A stretch of DNA of 64,000 bases, taken from Mannheimia bovis. GTDB lineage: Bacteria; Pseudomonadota; Gammaproteobacteria; Enterobacterales; Pasteurellaceae. The stretch is taken from contig NZ_CP061280.1 in the NCBI RefSeq assembly GCF_014541205.1, positions 1,380,798-1,444,797 on the forward strand, read 5' to 3'. This document shows positions 49,472 through 59,384 of this stretch, one piece after another. The translations under genes were made by a program, and so were the position numbers. The notes beneath the pieces are model-generated. The model did no database searches, was not told the origin of the DNA, and saw nothing but the letters and a program-made list of their open reading frames with translations. The first letter of the stretch is position 1; the number at the start of each line of letters is the position of its first letter.

Positions 49472-50677
49472 ATGACAACGGAAACGCAGAAGCCGAGCAA
49501 AGGCAGAAAGTTTTTAATTGTACTGACATTGTTAATTGTATTGATTGTGTTTGCCGCAATCGTAGGATTACAAAAAATCGGGGCAATGAAAAAAGCAGAA
49601 GCTGCGGCAAATATGCCTGAATCTGTTAGTGAAGTAACAGCAATGCAGGTTACTACACAAGAATGGACACCTACAATTTCAGCAGTCGGTTATATCCGCC
49701 CGAATCAAGGGGCAATGTTAAGTGCTGAAACCTCAGGCGTGGTAAGCCGTGTATTGGTTACATCAGGTCAGCGTGTGAAAAAAGGCGATCTTTTAGTTGA
49801 ATTTGACAGCAGTGTTGAACTTGCTAATTTAAGAGCGTCAGAAGCTCAGCTTTCAACAGCTAAAGCCAATTTTGAACGCTATCGTAATCTAATTGCATCA
49901 AACAGTGCATCAAAAGCAGAATTTGATAATGCACAATCAACGTATAATCAACTACTTGCGAATATTGAATCGTTACGTTCAATCATCAAACGTCGTCAAA
50001 TTTATGCACCCTTTAGCGGTGTGGCGGGTATTGTGAATGTAAATGTAGGGCAATACATCACAATGGGAACTGAAATTGTGCGTGTTGAAGATCAATCTTC
50101 TATGAAAGTGCGTTTTACTCTTCCTCAAACTAATGTTGAGCAAGTTTCGGTTGGTCAAAAAGTAACGGCAGAAATTGATGCGTTGCCGGCACAAACTTTC
50201 CCTGCTCGTATTATTGCGATTGATCCTGCCGTTGATCGTTTAACCGGTCTAATGAATATTGAAGCGGTTATTGAGGAAGGGCAAGAAAAATTGCTTTCCG
50301 GTATGTTTGCACGTTTAAATGTAGCGTTACCAACTCAAACAGGGCAGGTTGTTGTGCCACAAATTGCGGTGGCTTATACAATGTATGGTGAAACGGTCTA
50401 TGTGTTGCAGCCTTTATCTGAGGAAGATAAAGAGAAGGTTAATAAAATGGCAGCACAGAACCCAAGTTTAGATGTAACCAAAATGTATCGTGCAAAACAG
50501 GCAGAAGTAAAAACAGCCGACCGCAGAGGTAATTATTCGCAATTAGTTAAAGGTGTGAAAGCCGGTGATTTAATTGTAACGGGTGGATTACAACGTTTGA
50601 GTAATAACTCGTTGGTAAAAGTATCTGATGTTGAAGCCGTTGGTATTACCACACCGGCAAAAAACAGCAAACTTTAA
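49472..50677 (+). CDS. acrA: RND efflux membrane-fusion (periplasmic adaptor) protein
   Basis: A 401-residue adaptor. It is anchored by an N-terminal transmembrane helix (FLIVLTLLIVLIVFAAIVGL) rather than a lipobox. Lipoyl halves flank a short coiled-coil hairpin (ELANLRASEAQLSTAKANFERYRNLIAS). The beta-barrel and membrane-proximal domains follow. The outer-membrane TolC-like partner is not encoded here. The gene symbol is by analogy to acrRAB; MexE/MexV-like names are equally possible. Confidence 0.87.
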   Translation: MTTETQKPSKGRKFLIVLTLLIVLIVFAAIVGLQKIGAMKKAEAAANMPESVSEVTAMQVTTQEWTPTISAVGYIRPNQGAMLSAETSGVVSRVLVTSGQRVKKGDLLVEFDSSVELANLRASEAQLSTAKANFERYRNLIASNSASKAEFDNAQSTYNQLLANIESLRSIIKRRQIYAPFSGVAGIVNVNVGQYITMGTEIVRVEDQSSMKVRFTLPQTNVEQVSVGQKVTAEIDALPAQTFPARIIAIDPAVDRLTGLMNIEAVIEEGQEKLLSGMFARLNVALPTQTGQVVVPQIAVAYTMYGETVYVLQPLSEEDKEKVNKMAAQNPSLDVTKMYRAKQAEVKTADRRGNYSQLVKGVKAGDLIVTGGLQRLSNNSLVKVSDVEAVGITTPAKNSKL

Positions 50678-50688
50678 TGGAGTAGTAA

Positions 50689-53600
50689 GTGAAATTTACT
50701 GACATCTTTATTAAACGCCCTGTTTTAGCCGTTTGTATTAGCTTACTTATTACGATTTTAGGCTTACAAGCGATTGAAAAATTGCAGGTGCGTGAATATC
50801 CGGAGATGACTGTTTCTATTGTAACGGTAAGTGTGAACTATTCAGGTGCTGATGCCGGTTTAATGCAAGCCCTTGTTACCTCACAGTTAGAAGAAGCGGT
50901 TGCTCAAGCGGATAATATCGACTATATGACTTCATCAAGTTCGCCAAGTACGACAACAGTTACGGCGAAAATGAAGTTAAATACCGATCCGAATGCAGCA
51001 CTTTCTGATATATCAGCCAAAGTAAATGCGGTACGCTCAAACTTACCGAGAGGTATTGATGACCCCTCTATCAGCGTTTCGACCGGTTCGAATGATGCAT
51101 TAATGTATATTCGATTTGTGTCTGATGAATTAAATACGGCACAAGTAACCGATTATCTAAACCGTGTAGTTAAACCGCAATTCTTTACCGTAAATGGGGT
51201 GTCCAGTGTTGATGTATATGGTTCAACCTTTGGGTTACGCATTTGGTTAGATCCGGACAAAATGGCGAGTAATAAGTTATCAGGCTCGGCAGTATTATCA
51301 GCATTAAGTGCCAATAACTTACAAACTGCAGCGGGAAATGCTAACGGTTATTATACGGTTTATAAAAATAAGGTTTTATCAACTACGCCTTCTGTTCAAG
51401 AATTAGAACAAGTTACCGTTTCAACGACACCGGATGGTAGAACGATTAAACTTAAAGATATTGCCACTGTAGAGTTAGATAAATCGAACGATATGGCTCG
51501 TGCAACAGTAAGTGGCAAAGAAGCGGTGGTTTTAGCGGTTTCAGTTGCGGCTACAGCTAACTCACTGACTGTAGCAAAAGATATTTACCCAATGTTTGAT
51601 CAGGTCGTGAGAAACTTACCGGATAGCATTCAAGGGGATATCGTTTATGATAAAACCATTGCGATTGATAGCTCAATCAATGAAGTTATCCGTACTATTT
51701 TAGAAGCAACCGTTATTGTATTAGTTGTGATTATCCTATTCTTAGGTTCGCTTCGTGCAATGATTGTACCCGTTATTACCATTCCGATTTCACTTATCGG
51801 GGCATTGTTCTTGCTTCAAATGTTCGGCTTCTCAATCAATCTTCTAACCTTACTTGCGTTAGTATTAGCGATTGGTTTAGTTGTAGATGATGCGATCGTA
51901 GTACTTGAAAACGTAGAACGCCACGTTAAAGAAGGTAAAACGCCATTTGATGCAGCAATTATTGGTACGCGTGAAATTGCCTTACCGGTAATTTCAATGA
52001 CAATCACATTAGCAGCAGTATATTCCCCAATGGCATTAATGACAGGGGTAACAGGCACACTTTTCAAAGAGTTTGCTTTAACTCTTGCCGGTGCGGTATT
52101 TATTTCAGGAATTGCAGCTCTTACGCTTTCACCGATGATGTCTAGCCGAGTGTTAAAAGAGCATAAAGAAGGTGAAGAATCTCGTTTTGCACGCTTTGTT
52201 CATCGCTCGCTAGATAAAATGACAAGCTGCTACACCAATATGCTAAGTGCGGTAATGGCAGTTCGTGGTTTTATGCTGTTCTTTGCGGTATTGATTTTTG
52301 CAAGCCTACCGTTCTTATTTACCTCACTTTCAAGTGAAGTTGCTCCAACAGAAGATCGCGGTTTCGTTGTAGGGATTTCGAATGGTCCATCTAATACAAA
52401 TTTAGATTATACAGAAGCAGCCTTAGCTCCGTTTACTGAGGAAGTATCTAAAGTCTCTGAAGTTTCATCGGTTATGACGATCTCAGGGTTCAATGGTGGT
52501 AATAGTGCATTATCGATTATCGCATTAAAAGATTGGAATGATCGTACTCGTGAGCGTGCAGAAATTTCAAACGAAATTGCAGCTCTGGGGAAAAAAGTAG
52601 TTGCAATGGACGTAAATGCGATTGCTTTCCCTGAGATCTCAACAGGCGAAAACGGCTTACCGTTCTCACTTGTGATTACAACCGCAGACAGCTATGAAAA
52701 ATTAGCAGTGGTGGCTTCCGAGTTCTTGAAAAAAGCACAGGCATCTGGGCAGTTCTTCTTTGCGAACCTAGACCTAAAATTTGACACGGCAACGATGAAT
52801 ATGAAATTCGACCGTGAAAAAATGGGGGCTTATGGCGTAACGATGCAGCAAGTAAGTGGTACATTAGGGGCATTCTTATCGGGTGCAATTATTACCCGTG
52901 TCGATATTGACTCTCGTGCTTATCCAATTGTATCGCAAGCAGTACGTAACGACCGTTTAAATCCTGAAGATTTAATGAACTACTATGTTACGACTGCAAC
53001 TGGCGAATCTATTCCGCTAGGTTCATTTGTTACAATGGAATTAACTACCTCACCATCCTCATTACCTCGTATGAGCCAGTTAAACTCTGCGACAATTGGC
53101 GGTGTAGTATCCGGTTCTATCGGTGATGCCGTAAATTGGGCGAAAGCAGAATTAGATCGCACTTTGCCTACTGGTTATCAGTACGATTTTAGAGGTGAGT
53201 CTCGTCAATTTATTCAAGAAGGTAATGCAATGGCAATGACATTTGCACTTGCGGTTGTGATTATCTATATCGTACTGGCAATTCAGTTTGAGTCTTGGCG
53301 TGATCCACTAGTAATCTTAGTTTCTGTTCCATTGGCAGTAAGTGGAGCATTACTGGTTATGAACATTCCATCAGCAATGAAAGGACTGTTTATGGGAATT
53401 GCTGCCGGCACAGGCTCTAAAGATATGATGGCATTTGCTAATAGTATTTGGACGGCAGGCTACACGCTCAACATCTACTCGCAAGTAGGCTTGATTACGC
53501 TTGTTGGCTTAATCACCAAACACGGTATCTTGATGTGTGAAGTGGCAAAAGAAGAGCAATTAAATCACGGCAAATCTCGCTATGATGCGATTGTTTATGC

Positions 53601-53856
53601 GGCAACAATTCGTTTACGCCCAATTATGATGACAACCGCAGCGATGATTGCAGGCTTAATTCCGCTATTATTTGCAGTAGGTGCAGGTGCAATTGCCCGT
53701 TTCAGTATGGGAATGGTGATTGTTTCAGGTCTTGCGATTGGTACACTATTTACCTTATTCGTACTGCCTGTAATTTACACTTTCTTAGGTCAAGAACATA
53801 AACCGTTACGTGAATTTGACGAGGAAAAATATTTTCCAGCAGTAAAAGAAGCGTAA
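50689..53856 (+). CDS. acrB: RND multidrug efflux pump (AcrB/MexF type)
   Basis: A 1055-residue proton-driven inner-membrane pump. The start is GTG at 50689 with GGAG upstream (VKFTDIFIKRPVLAVCISLLI). The proton-relay aspartates are in ALVLAIGLVVDDAIVVLENVERH, and the matching lysine is probably that of LITKHGILM. Compared with AcrB, the loop between transmembrane helices 9 and 10 has roughly 27 extra residues (around NIPSAMKGLFMGIAAGTG...). A perfect terminator follows the stop. Confidence 0.92.
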   Translation: MKFTDIFIKRPVLAVCISLLITILGLQAIEKLQVREYPEMTVSIVTVSVNYSGADAGLMQALVTSQLEEAVAQADNIDYMTSSSSPSTTTVTAKMKLNTDPNAALSDISAKVNAVRSNLPRGIDDPSISVSTGSNDALMYIRFVSDELNTAQVTDYLNRVVKPQFFTVNGVSSVDVYGSTFGLRIWLDPDKMASNKLSGSAVLSALSANNLQTAAGNANGYYTVYKNKVLSTTPSVQELEQVTVSTTPDGRTIKLKDIATVELDKSNDMARATVSGKEAVVLAVSVAATANSLTVAKDIYPMFDQVVRNLPDSIQGDIVYDKTIAIDSSINEVIRTILEATVIVLVVIILFLGSLRAMIVPVITIPISLIGALFLLQMFGFSINLLTLLALVLAIGLVVDDAIVVLENVERHVKEGKTPFDAAIIGTREIALPVISMTITLAAVYSPMALMTGVTGTLFKEFALTLAGAVFISGIAALTLSPMMSSRVLKEHKEGEESRFARFVHRSLDKMTSCYTNMLSAVMAVRGFMLFFAVLIFASLPFLFTSLSSEVAPTEDRGFVVGISNGPSNTNLDYTEAALAPFTEEVSKVSEVSSVMTISGFNGGNSALSIIALKDWNDRTRERAEISNEIAALGKKVVAMDVNAIAFPEISTGENGLPFSLVITTADSYEKLAVVASEFLKKAQASGQFFFANLDLKFDTATMNMKFDREKMGAYGVTMQQVSGTLGAFLSGAIITRVDIDSRAYPIVSQAVRNDRLNPEDLMNYYVTTATGESIPLGSFVTMELTTSPSSLPRMSQLNSATIGGVVSGSIGDAVNWAKAELDRTLPTGYQYDFRGESRQFIQEGNAMAMTFALAVVIIYIVLAIQFESWRDPLVILVSVPLAVSGALLVMNIPSAMKGLFMGIAAGTGSKDMMAFANSIWTAGYTLNIYSQVGLITLVGLITKHGILMCEVAKEEQLNHGKSRYDAIVYAATIRLRPIMMTTAAMIAGLIPLLFAVGAGAIARFSMGMVIVSGLAIGTLFTLFVLPVIYTFLGQEHKPLREFDEEKYFPAVKEA

Positions 53857-53864
53857 AAATACCC

Positions 53865-53893
53865 AAAGGACGTAGCGATACGTCCTTTTTTTG
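53865..53893 (+). terminator. Terminator after the RND pump gene
   Basis: AAAGGACGTA (53865-53874) pairs with TACGTCCTTT (53879-53888), loop GCGA, followed by a run of T. 9 bp after the stop. Confidence 0.9.
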
Positions 53894-53898
53894 TTTTG

Positions 53899-53981
53899 AC
53901 AAGCGGTCAAATTCCCTCAATTTTTTGCAACTGTATTGAGTATCTTAATTTGCAAAACATTTCCATTTTTTTACCGCTTGT
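53899..53981. repeat. Widely spaced uptake-sequence pair upstream of guaB
   Basis: ACAAGCGGT (53899-53907) faces ACCGCTTGT (53973-53981) with a 65-bp AT-rich spacer. The spacing is longer than in the terminator-type pairs. Confidence 0.5.
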
Positions 53982-53999
53982 TTATTTTGTTTGCAAATG

Positions 54000-54015
54000 A
54001 CGAAAACGTTTACGT
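54000..54015. promoter_or_regulatory. PurR-like operator upstream of guaB
   Basis: ACGAAAACGTTTACGT matches the PurR box consensus ACGCAAACGTTTTCGT at 14 of 16 positions. It lies just upstream of the guaB -35 box. PurR control of guaBA is established in E. coli. Confidence 0.65.
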
Positions 54016-54021
54016 AATAGA

Positions 54022-54050
54022 TTTACAAACAGCCATTTTATCTGTATAAT
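54022..54050 (+). promoter_or_regulatory. guaB promoter
   Basis: TTTACA (54022-54027) and consensus TATAAT (54045-54050) with a 17-bp spacer, 60 bp before the ATG. Confidence 0.8.
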
Positions 54051-54110
54051 CCGCACGCAATTTTCCAATACAGTTTTTTAACTTTAATCACTTTTTAAGG
54101 AATTATTGCA

Positions 54111-55574
54111 ATGTTACGTATCAAACAAGAAGCTCTCACTTTTGATGATGTTCTTCTAGTCCCTGCACATTCAACAGTGCTTCCCAACACAGCCGATCTT
54201 TCAACTCAATTAACTAAAACTATTCGCTTAAACATTCCAATGTTATCTGCGGCGATGGATACAGTAACTGAAACCAAATTAGCGATCTCACTTGCTCAAG
54301 AAGGCGGTATCGGTTTTATCCATAAAAATATGTCAATTGAACGCCAAGCTGATCGTGTGCGTAAAGTGAAAAAATTTGAAAGCGGTATCGTCTCTGAGCC
54401 GGTAACCGTTTCACCTGATATTACTCTTGCTGAATTAGCGAATATCGTGAAACAAAACGGTTTTGCAGGTTATCCTGTGGTGGATGAAAACCAAAATTTA
54501 GTGGGAATTATCACCGGGCGTGATACTCGCTTTGTGAGCGATTTAAGCAAAACCGTGCGTGAATTTATGACGCCAAAAGAGCATTTAGTTACGGTAAAAG
54601 AAGGTGCAAGCCGTGATGAAATTTTTCACTTAATGCACGAACACCGTGTTGAAAAAGTATTAGTGGTGAGTGATGACTTCAAATTAAAAGGGATGATTAC
54701 CTTAAAAGATTACCAAAAAGCCGAAAGCAAGCCGAATGCGTGTAAAGATGAATTAGGACGTTTGCGTGTTGGAGCAGCAGTCGGTGCCGGTCCGGGCAAT
54801 GAAGAGCGTATTGATGCCTTAGTGAAAGCGGGTGTGGATGTCTTATTAATTGACTCTTCACACGGGCATTCAGAAGGCGTTTTACAACGTGTGCGTGAAA
54901 CTCGTGCTAAATATCCAAATTTACCGATTGTTGCAGGTAACGTGGCTACTGCTGAAGGTGCAATTGCGTTAGCAGATGCCGGTGCAAGTGCGGTGAAAGT
55001 GGGGATCGGCCCTGGTTCAATCTGTACTACTCGCATCGTTACAGGCGTAGGTGTGCCACAAATTACCGCAATTGCTGATGCCGCAGCAGCATTAAAAGAG
55101 CGTGGAATCCCAGTAATTGCAGATGGTGGTATTCGCTATTCAGGCGATATTTCTAAAGCGATTGCCGCAGGTGCAAGTTGTGTAATGGTTGGTTCAATGT
55201 TTGCCGGTACGGAAGAGGCACCGGGCGAAATTGAGCTTTACCAAGGTAGAGCATTCAAATCTTACCGTGGAATGGGCTCACTTGGAGCGATGAGTAAAGG
55301 TTCGTCAGATCGTTATTTCCAATCGGATAACGCGGCAGATAAATTAGTGCCGGAAGGTATCGAAGGTCGTATTCCATACAAAGGCTTATTAAAAGAAATT
55401 ATCCATCAACAAATGGGCGGATTACGTTCTTGTATGGGCTTAACAGGCTGTGCGACTATCGAAGAATTACGTACCAAGGCTCAATTTGTGCGTATTAGTG
55501 GTGCAGGGATTAAAGAATCACACGTTCACGATGTGACAATCACTAAAGAAGCACCAAACTACCGTATGGGCTAA
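54111..55574 (+). CDS. guaB: IMP dehydrogenase
   Basis: A 487-residue enzyme of GMP synthesis that oxidises IMP to XMP with NAD+. The catalytic loop is [18 protein letters not shown] with C305. Two CBS domains lie between about 95 and 205. The R-Y flap motif [21 protein letters not shown] follows. TTAAGGAATTATTGCA precedes the ATG. A PurR-like box and a good promoter are upstream. Confidence 0.98.
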   Translation: MLRIKQEALTFDDVLLVPAHSTVLPNTADLSTQLTKTIRLNIPMLSAAMDTVTETKLAISLAQEGGIGFIHKNMSIERQADRVRKVKKFESGIVSEPVTVSPDITLAELANIVKQNGFAGYPVVDENQNLVGIITGRDTRFVSDLSKTVREFMTPKEHLVTVKEGASRDEIFHLMHEHRVEKVLVVSDDFKLKGMITLKDYQKAESKPNACKDELGRLRVGAAVGAGPGNEERIDALVKAGVDVLLIDSSHGHSEGVLQRVRETRAKYPNLPIVAGNVATAEGAIALADAGASAVKVGIGPGSICTTRIVTGVGVPQITAIADAAAALKERGIPVIADGGIRYSGDISKAIAAGASCVMVGSMFAGTEEAPGEIELYQGRAFKSYRGMGSLGAMSKGSSDRYFQSDNAADKLVPEGIEGRIPYKGLLKEIIHQQMGGLRSCMGLTGCATIEELRTKAQFVRISGAGIKESHVHDVTITKEAPNYRMG

Positions 55575-55585
55575 TAACCTTTTTA

Positions 55586-55642
55586 CTCTCTCCCCCTGTG
55601 GGAGAGAGACTGTTTAAAATGACGTTCAGTAATTTTAAACAG
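55586..55642. repeat. Tandem hairpins between guaB and the HAD gene
   Basis: CTCTCTCCC/GGGAGAGAG (55586-55594, 55600-55608) is followed at once by CTGTTTAAAAT/ATTTTAAACAG (55610-55620, 55632-55642). Neither is followed by a clean T-tract. They may reduce read-through from guaB into the downstream genes. Confidence 0.6.
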
Positions 55643-55695
55643 AGAGAGGGTTGCAAGCGGTTAGATTTCCTTAAATTTTTACAAAAAGAGGCATT

Positions 55696-56364
55696 ATGCT
55701 CCAAGCTATTATTTTTGATATGGACGGTGTAATTGTTGATACCGAATATCTTGAGTTCTCTCTGCAAAAGCAATTTATTGAAGATCTCAAAGAACATAAC
55801 TGCCCGATTACTTTGGAACAACAATCTGAAGTGGTGGGGAAATGTTTGAAAGAAATTCCGGTGATTGTGCAAAAATTAAGTGAATCTAGCCTACCGATTG
55901 AAGAAATTCGCAGCCGTTATTATGCGTTTTTCCAAAATTTATTCAGCACGGTAGATTTTCGTACTATTTTCCGTGCTGATATTCAACAGATTATCCGCTT
56001 TGCCAAAGAAAATAATATCAAATTGGCGGTGGCATCCTCATCGGCAAAATCGCATATTGATAATATTCTGACCGTTTGCGGTATTAAAGATGAATTTGAT
56101 TTTATCGTCAGCGGCGAACAATTCGAACATAGCAAACCTGACCCAACCATTTACCGCTACACCTGTGAAAAATTAGGTGTAGAGCCTCAAAATGCGGTAG
56201 CGATTGAAGATTCCTACTACGGAATGAAATCTGCAAAAACCGCAGGCTTAACCGTAATCGGCTACGAAGAAAAACGAATGTTAATTGACCAAAGTTTAGC
56301 GGATTATATTGGGAAAAATATGGTGGAGATTTTGAGTATTTTGCAAAGTTTTAAGAAAATTTGA
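55696..56364 (+). CDS. HAD-superfamily phosphatase/phosphomutase-like protein
   Basis: A 222-residue haloacid dehalogenase-type enzyme of subfamily IA. The nucleophile motif is FDMDGVIVDTE (D8, D10). A helical cap follows, then the motif II threonine/serine region LAVASSSAKSH, the lysine in HSKPDP, and the acidic AIEDSYYGMKSAKTAG. It resembles beta-phosphoglucomutase and sugar-phosphate phosphatases; the substrate cannot be told. It lies between guaB and guaA, which are directly adjacent in E. coli. Confidence 0.82.
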   Translation: MLQAIIFDMDGVIVDTEYLEFSLQKQFIEDLKEHNCPITLEQQSEVVGKCLKEIPVIVQKLSESSLPIEEIRSRYYAFFQNLFSTVDFRTIFRADIQQIIRFAKENNIKLAVASSSAKSHIDNILTVCGIKDEFDFIVSGEQFEHSKPDPTIYRYTCEKLGVEPQNAVAIEDSYYGMKSAKTAGLTVIGYEEKRMLIDQSLADYIGKNMVEILSILQSFKKI

Positions 56365-56418
56365 CCGCTTGTATCTAAAGAGCCTTATAAGATTAGAAAT
56401 TAAATAAAGAGAAAACCA

Positions 56419-57990
56419 ATGAACAACATTCACAATCATAAAATTTTAATTTTAGACTTCGGTTCACAATATACTCAGCTGATTGCCCGCCGTGTGCGTG
56501 AAATTGGCGTGTATTGCGAGCTTTGGGCATGGGACGTAACGGAAGAGCAGATCCGTGAATTTAACCCAACAGGAATTATCCTTTCAGGCGGTCCTGAAAG
56601 TACCACCGAAGAAAATAGTCCTCGTGCACCTGAATATGTATTTAATGCAGGCGTGCCGGTATTAGGTGTTTGCTACGGTATGCAGACGATGGCAATGCAA
56701 TTAGGCGGTTTAACTGAAACCTCCGATCACCGTGAGTTTGGTTATGCTTCAGTTGAATTAAAATCTGCAGACAATCTATTTGCAAAATTAAACGATAATT
56801 TAACCGCTAGCGAGCCAAAATTAGATGTTTGGATGAGTCATGGCGATAAAGTAACGCGTTTACCAGCGGGTTTCCAAGTAACAGGGGTGACACCAACTTG
56901 CCCGATTGCGGCAATGTCGGACGAAAGCCGCCGTTTCTACGGTGTACAGTTCCACCCTGAAGTGACGCACACGAAAAGCGGTTTAGAACTTTTAACCAAC
57001 TTTGTGGTAGGCATTTGTGGCTGTGAACGTAATTGGACACCCGAAAACATCATCGAAGATGCTGTTGCTCGCATTAAAGAGCAGGTTGGCGATGATGAAG
57101 TGATTTTAGGCTTATCAGGCGGGGTAGATTCTTCTGTTACCGCATTATTATTACACCGTGCTATCGGCAAAAACTTACATTGCGTATTCGTAGATAACGG
57201 CTTGCTTCGTTTAAACGAAGGCGATCAAGTAATGGAAATGTTTGGCGATAAATTCGGTTTAAATATTACTCGTGTTAATGCAGAAGAGCGTTTCTTAGAT
57301 GCGTTAAAAGGCATTGATGAGCCGGAAGCAAAACGTAAAACTATCGGTAAAGTATTCGTGGATGTTTTCGATGATGAATCGAAAAAATTAACCTCAGTAA
57401 AATGGTTGGCTCAAGGCACAATCTACCCTGATGTAATCGAATCTGCCGCAAGTAAAACAGGTAAAGCACACGTGATTAAATCGCACCACAACGTGGGTGG
57501 CTTGCCAGATTATATGAAATTAGGCTTAGTTGAACCATTGCGTGAATTGTTTAAAGACGAAGTGCGTAAAATTGGCTTGGCACTTGGCTTACCGGCTGAA
57601 ATGCTTAACCGCCACCCATTCCCAGGTCCGGGCTTAGGCGTGCGTGTGTTAGGTGAAATCAAAAAAGAATACTGCGATTTATTGCGTAAAGCCGATGCGA
57701 TTTTCATTGAAGAGTTATACAACTCCGGTTGGTACTACAAAGTCAGCCAAGCCTTTACCGTATTCCTACCGGTAAAATCAGTGGGTGTAATGGGGGACGG
57801 ACGTAAATACGACTGGGTGGTGAGCTTACGTGCGGTTGAAACCATTGACTTTATGACCGCACACTGGGCACATTTACCGTACGATTTACTCGGTAAAATC
57901 TCCAACCGTATTATCAACGAAGTCAATGGTATTTCCCGTGTGGTGTATGACGTTTCAGGAAAACCACCTGCAACGATTGAGTGGGAGTAA
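56419..57990 (+). CDS. guaA: GMP synthase (glutamine-hydrolysing)
   Basis: A 523-residue enzyme converting XMP to GMP. The N-terminal class I amidotransferase domain has the nucleophile C85 in [12 protein letters not shown] and His/Glu in [10 protein letters not shown]. The ATP-pyrophosphatase P-loop is [11 protein letters not shown], and the C-terminal dimerisation domain ends in PPATIEWE. The 3' end is intact although an integrase gene follows 191 bp later, consistent with an integration site that restores the gene end. Confidence 0.98.
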   Translation: MNNIHNHKILILDFGSQYTQLIARRVREIGVYCELWAWDVTEEQIREFNPTGIILSGGPESTTEENSPRAPEYVFNAGVPVLGVCYGMQTMAMQLGGLTETSDHREFGYASVELKSADNLFAKLNDNLTASEPKLDVWMSHGDKVTRLPAGFQVTGVTPTCPIAAMSDESRRFYGVQFHPEVTHTKSGLELLTNFVVGICGCERNWTPENIIEDAVARIKEQVGDDEVILGLSGGVDSSVTALLLHRAIGKNLHCVFVDNGLLRLNEGDQVMEMFGDKFGLNITRVNAEERFLDALKGIDEPEAKRKTIGKVFVDVFDDESKKLTSVKWLAQGTIYPDVIESAASKTGKAHVIKSHHNVGGLPDYMKLGLVEPLRELFKDEVRKIGLALGLPAEMLNRHPFPGPGLGVRVLGEIKKEYCDLLRKADAIFIEELYNSGWYYKVSQAFTVFLPVKSVGVMGDGRKYDWVVSLRAVETIDFMTAHWAHLPYDLLGKISNRIINEVNGISRVVYDVSGKPPATIEWE

Positions 57991-58024
57991 TAACATTTCA
58001 TTTCATAGCTAATCATATCTATTC

Positions 58025-58060
58025 AAAAGCCCCATATTTTCTAGGAATATTGGGCTTTTA
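58025..58060 (+). terminator. Terminator after guaA
   Basis: AAAAGCCC (58025-58032) with inner ATATT pairs to AATAT and GGGCTTTT (to 58059). 35 bp after the guaA stop. Confidence 0.75.
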
Positions 58061-58090
58061 TCTATTCATATCTATTCATAGTTATTCATA
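58061..58090 (+). repeat. Tandem decamer repeats at the junction before the integrase
   Basis: TCTATTCATA twice, then GTTATTCATA, in direct tandem. A related CATATCTATTCA is at 58014-58025, on the other side of the guaA terminator. Their place between guaA and the integrase suggests arm-type integrase binding sites near the left attachment site. Confidence 0.6.
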
Positions 58091-58181
58091 TTAGTTCTAA
58101 TTTTTCACGGTAAATAAGACGGTATGGATTGAATGCTTTCCTAAAATTAGGCAAAATACCGACAAAATAGGAGACGGTATT

Positions 58182-59384
58182 ATGCTTACAGATACTAAAA
58201 TCAAGGCTTTAAAAGGGAAAGACAAGTTGTATAAAGTGGCTGATCGGGACGGACTTTATGTCGCAGTAACACCTAAAGGCACTATCAGCTTTCGCTATGA
58301 TTATCGCATAAATGGGCGAAAAGAAACATTAACCATTGGAAAATATGGGGCTGACGGAATTAATTTAGCTGAAGCTAGAGAGAAACTGATGCACGCTAGA
58401 AAGTTGGTAAGCGAGGGAATATCTCCAGCCATATCCAAAAAGGCAGACAAGGATAAAATCCGTAATTCTGAGCGGTTTTCAACGTTTGCTGAGCGGTACT
58501 TGAAAGAGGTAGATTTGGCGGATAGTACAAGAGCATTACGTATTGCCACTTATGATAGGGATATTAAGGTGGTTTTCGGCAATCGTCTTTTGACGGAAAT
58601 CACAACGGAAGAAATCCGTAAGCATTGTGAGAAAATTAAGGAGCAGCGAAATGCACCTTCAACGGCTATTCTTGTTCGTGATTTAATATCAAATATTTAT
58701 CGGTTTGCTAAGTTAAGAGGTTATAAAGGAGAAAACCCAGCAGATGAAATTTCAAATTCATCTATTGCTGTGTTTAAGGCGAGGGAGAGATCGCTAACAC
58801 CAAAAGAAATTAACATATTTTTTAACACATTAGAGAATATGCAATCAGACTTTGCGTTAAAGAAAGCTCTGAAATTTATCCTTCTGACGATGGTTCGTAA
58901 AGGCGAGTTAATTGGTGCTACTTGGGATGAGGTTGATTTTAAAAATAAAGTATGGACTATTCCTGCAGGAAGAATGAAAGCACGGAGACCGCATAATGTC
59001 TATTTATCTGAACAGGCTTTAGATTTAATTGTTGCCTTCCAGATTTATTCGGAAGGCTCAGATTACTTATTGCCTGGCAGAACTAACCGAAAACAACCTA
59101 TAGCACGGAGTTCATTGAACAGAGTTATAAGAAATTGCATTAATGAGATTAATAAAGAAAAGTCATTAATTGATGACTTCACTGTTCACGATTTGAGGCG
59201 AACTGCCTCAACATTGTTACACGAAGAAGGTTTTAATAGTGATTGGATAGAGAAATCTCTTGCTCACGAGCAACAGGGGGTAAGAGCAGTATACAATAAA
59301 GCTGAGTACTCGGAGCAGAGAAGAGATATGATGCAACGGTGGGCAGATATGGTAGATAGTTGGATCAAAGGCGAGAACCTGTAA
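58182..59384 (+). CDS. int: Tyrosine recombinase/integrase of the P4 type
   Basis: A 400-residue integrase. The N-terminus MLTDTKIKALKGKDKLYKVADRDGLYVAVTPKG is the DUF4102-type arm-binding domain. A core-binding domain follows, then the catalytic domain with Arg in MVRKGELIGATWDEV, HDLRRTASTLLHEEG (H-x-x-R), a further His in SLAHEQQ, and the tyrosine nucleophile in VRAVYNKAEYSEQRR. AGGAGACGGTATT precedes the ATG. Its place just after guaA points to integration at the guaA 3' end, a known hotspot for islands. It overlaps the convergent AlpA-like gene by 20 bp. Confidence 0.95.
   Translation: MLTDTKIKALKGKDKLYKVADRDGLYVAVTPKGTISFRYDYRINGRKETLTIGKYGADGINLAEAREKLMHARKLVSEGISPAISKKADKDKIRNSERFSTFAERYLKEVDLADSTRALRIATYDRDIKVVFGNRLLTEITTEEIRKHCEKIKEQRNAPSTAILVRDLISNIYRFAKLRGYKGENPADEISNSSIAVFKARERSLTPKEINIFFNTLENMQSDFALKKALKFILLTMVRKGELIGATWDEVDFKNKVWTIPAGRMKARRPHNVYLSEQALDLIVAFQIYSEGSDYLLPGRTNRKQPIARSSLNRVIRNCINEINKEKSLIDDFTVHDLRRTASTLLHEEGFNSDWIEKSLAHEQQGVRAVYNKAEYSEQRRDMMQRWADMVDSWIKGENL

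Noticed and set aside
52244-52252. Hin-type uptake word in the RND pump gene as evidence of transfer
   Set aside because: Only the bare 9-mer is present, in a common Ser-Ala-Val codon context and without the A/T-rich extension.
58014-58090. CRISPR array
   Set aside because: The short repeats near the integrase are direct tandem decamers without spacers, and no cas genes are present. No CRISPR-like array was seen elsewhere in the window.
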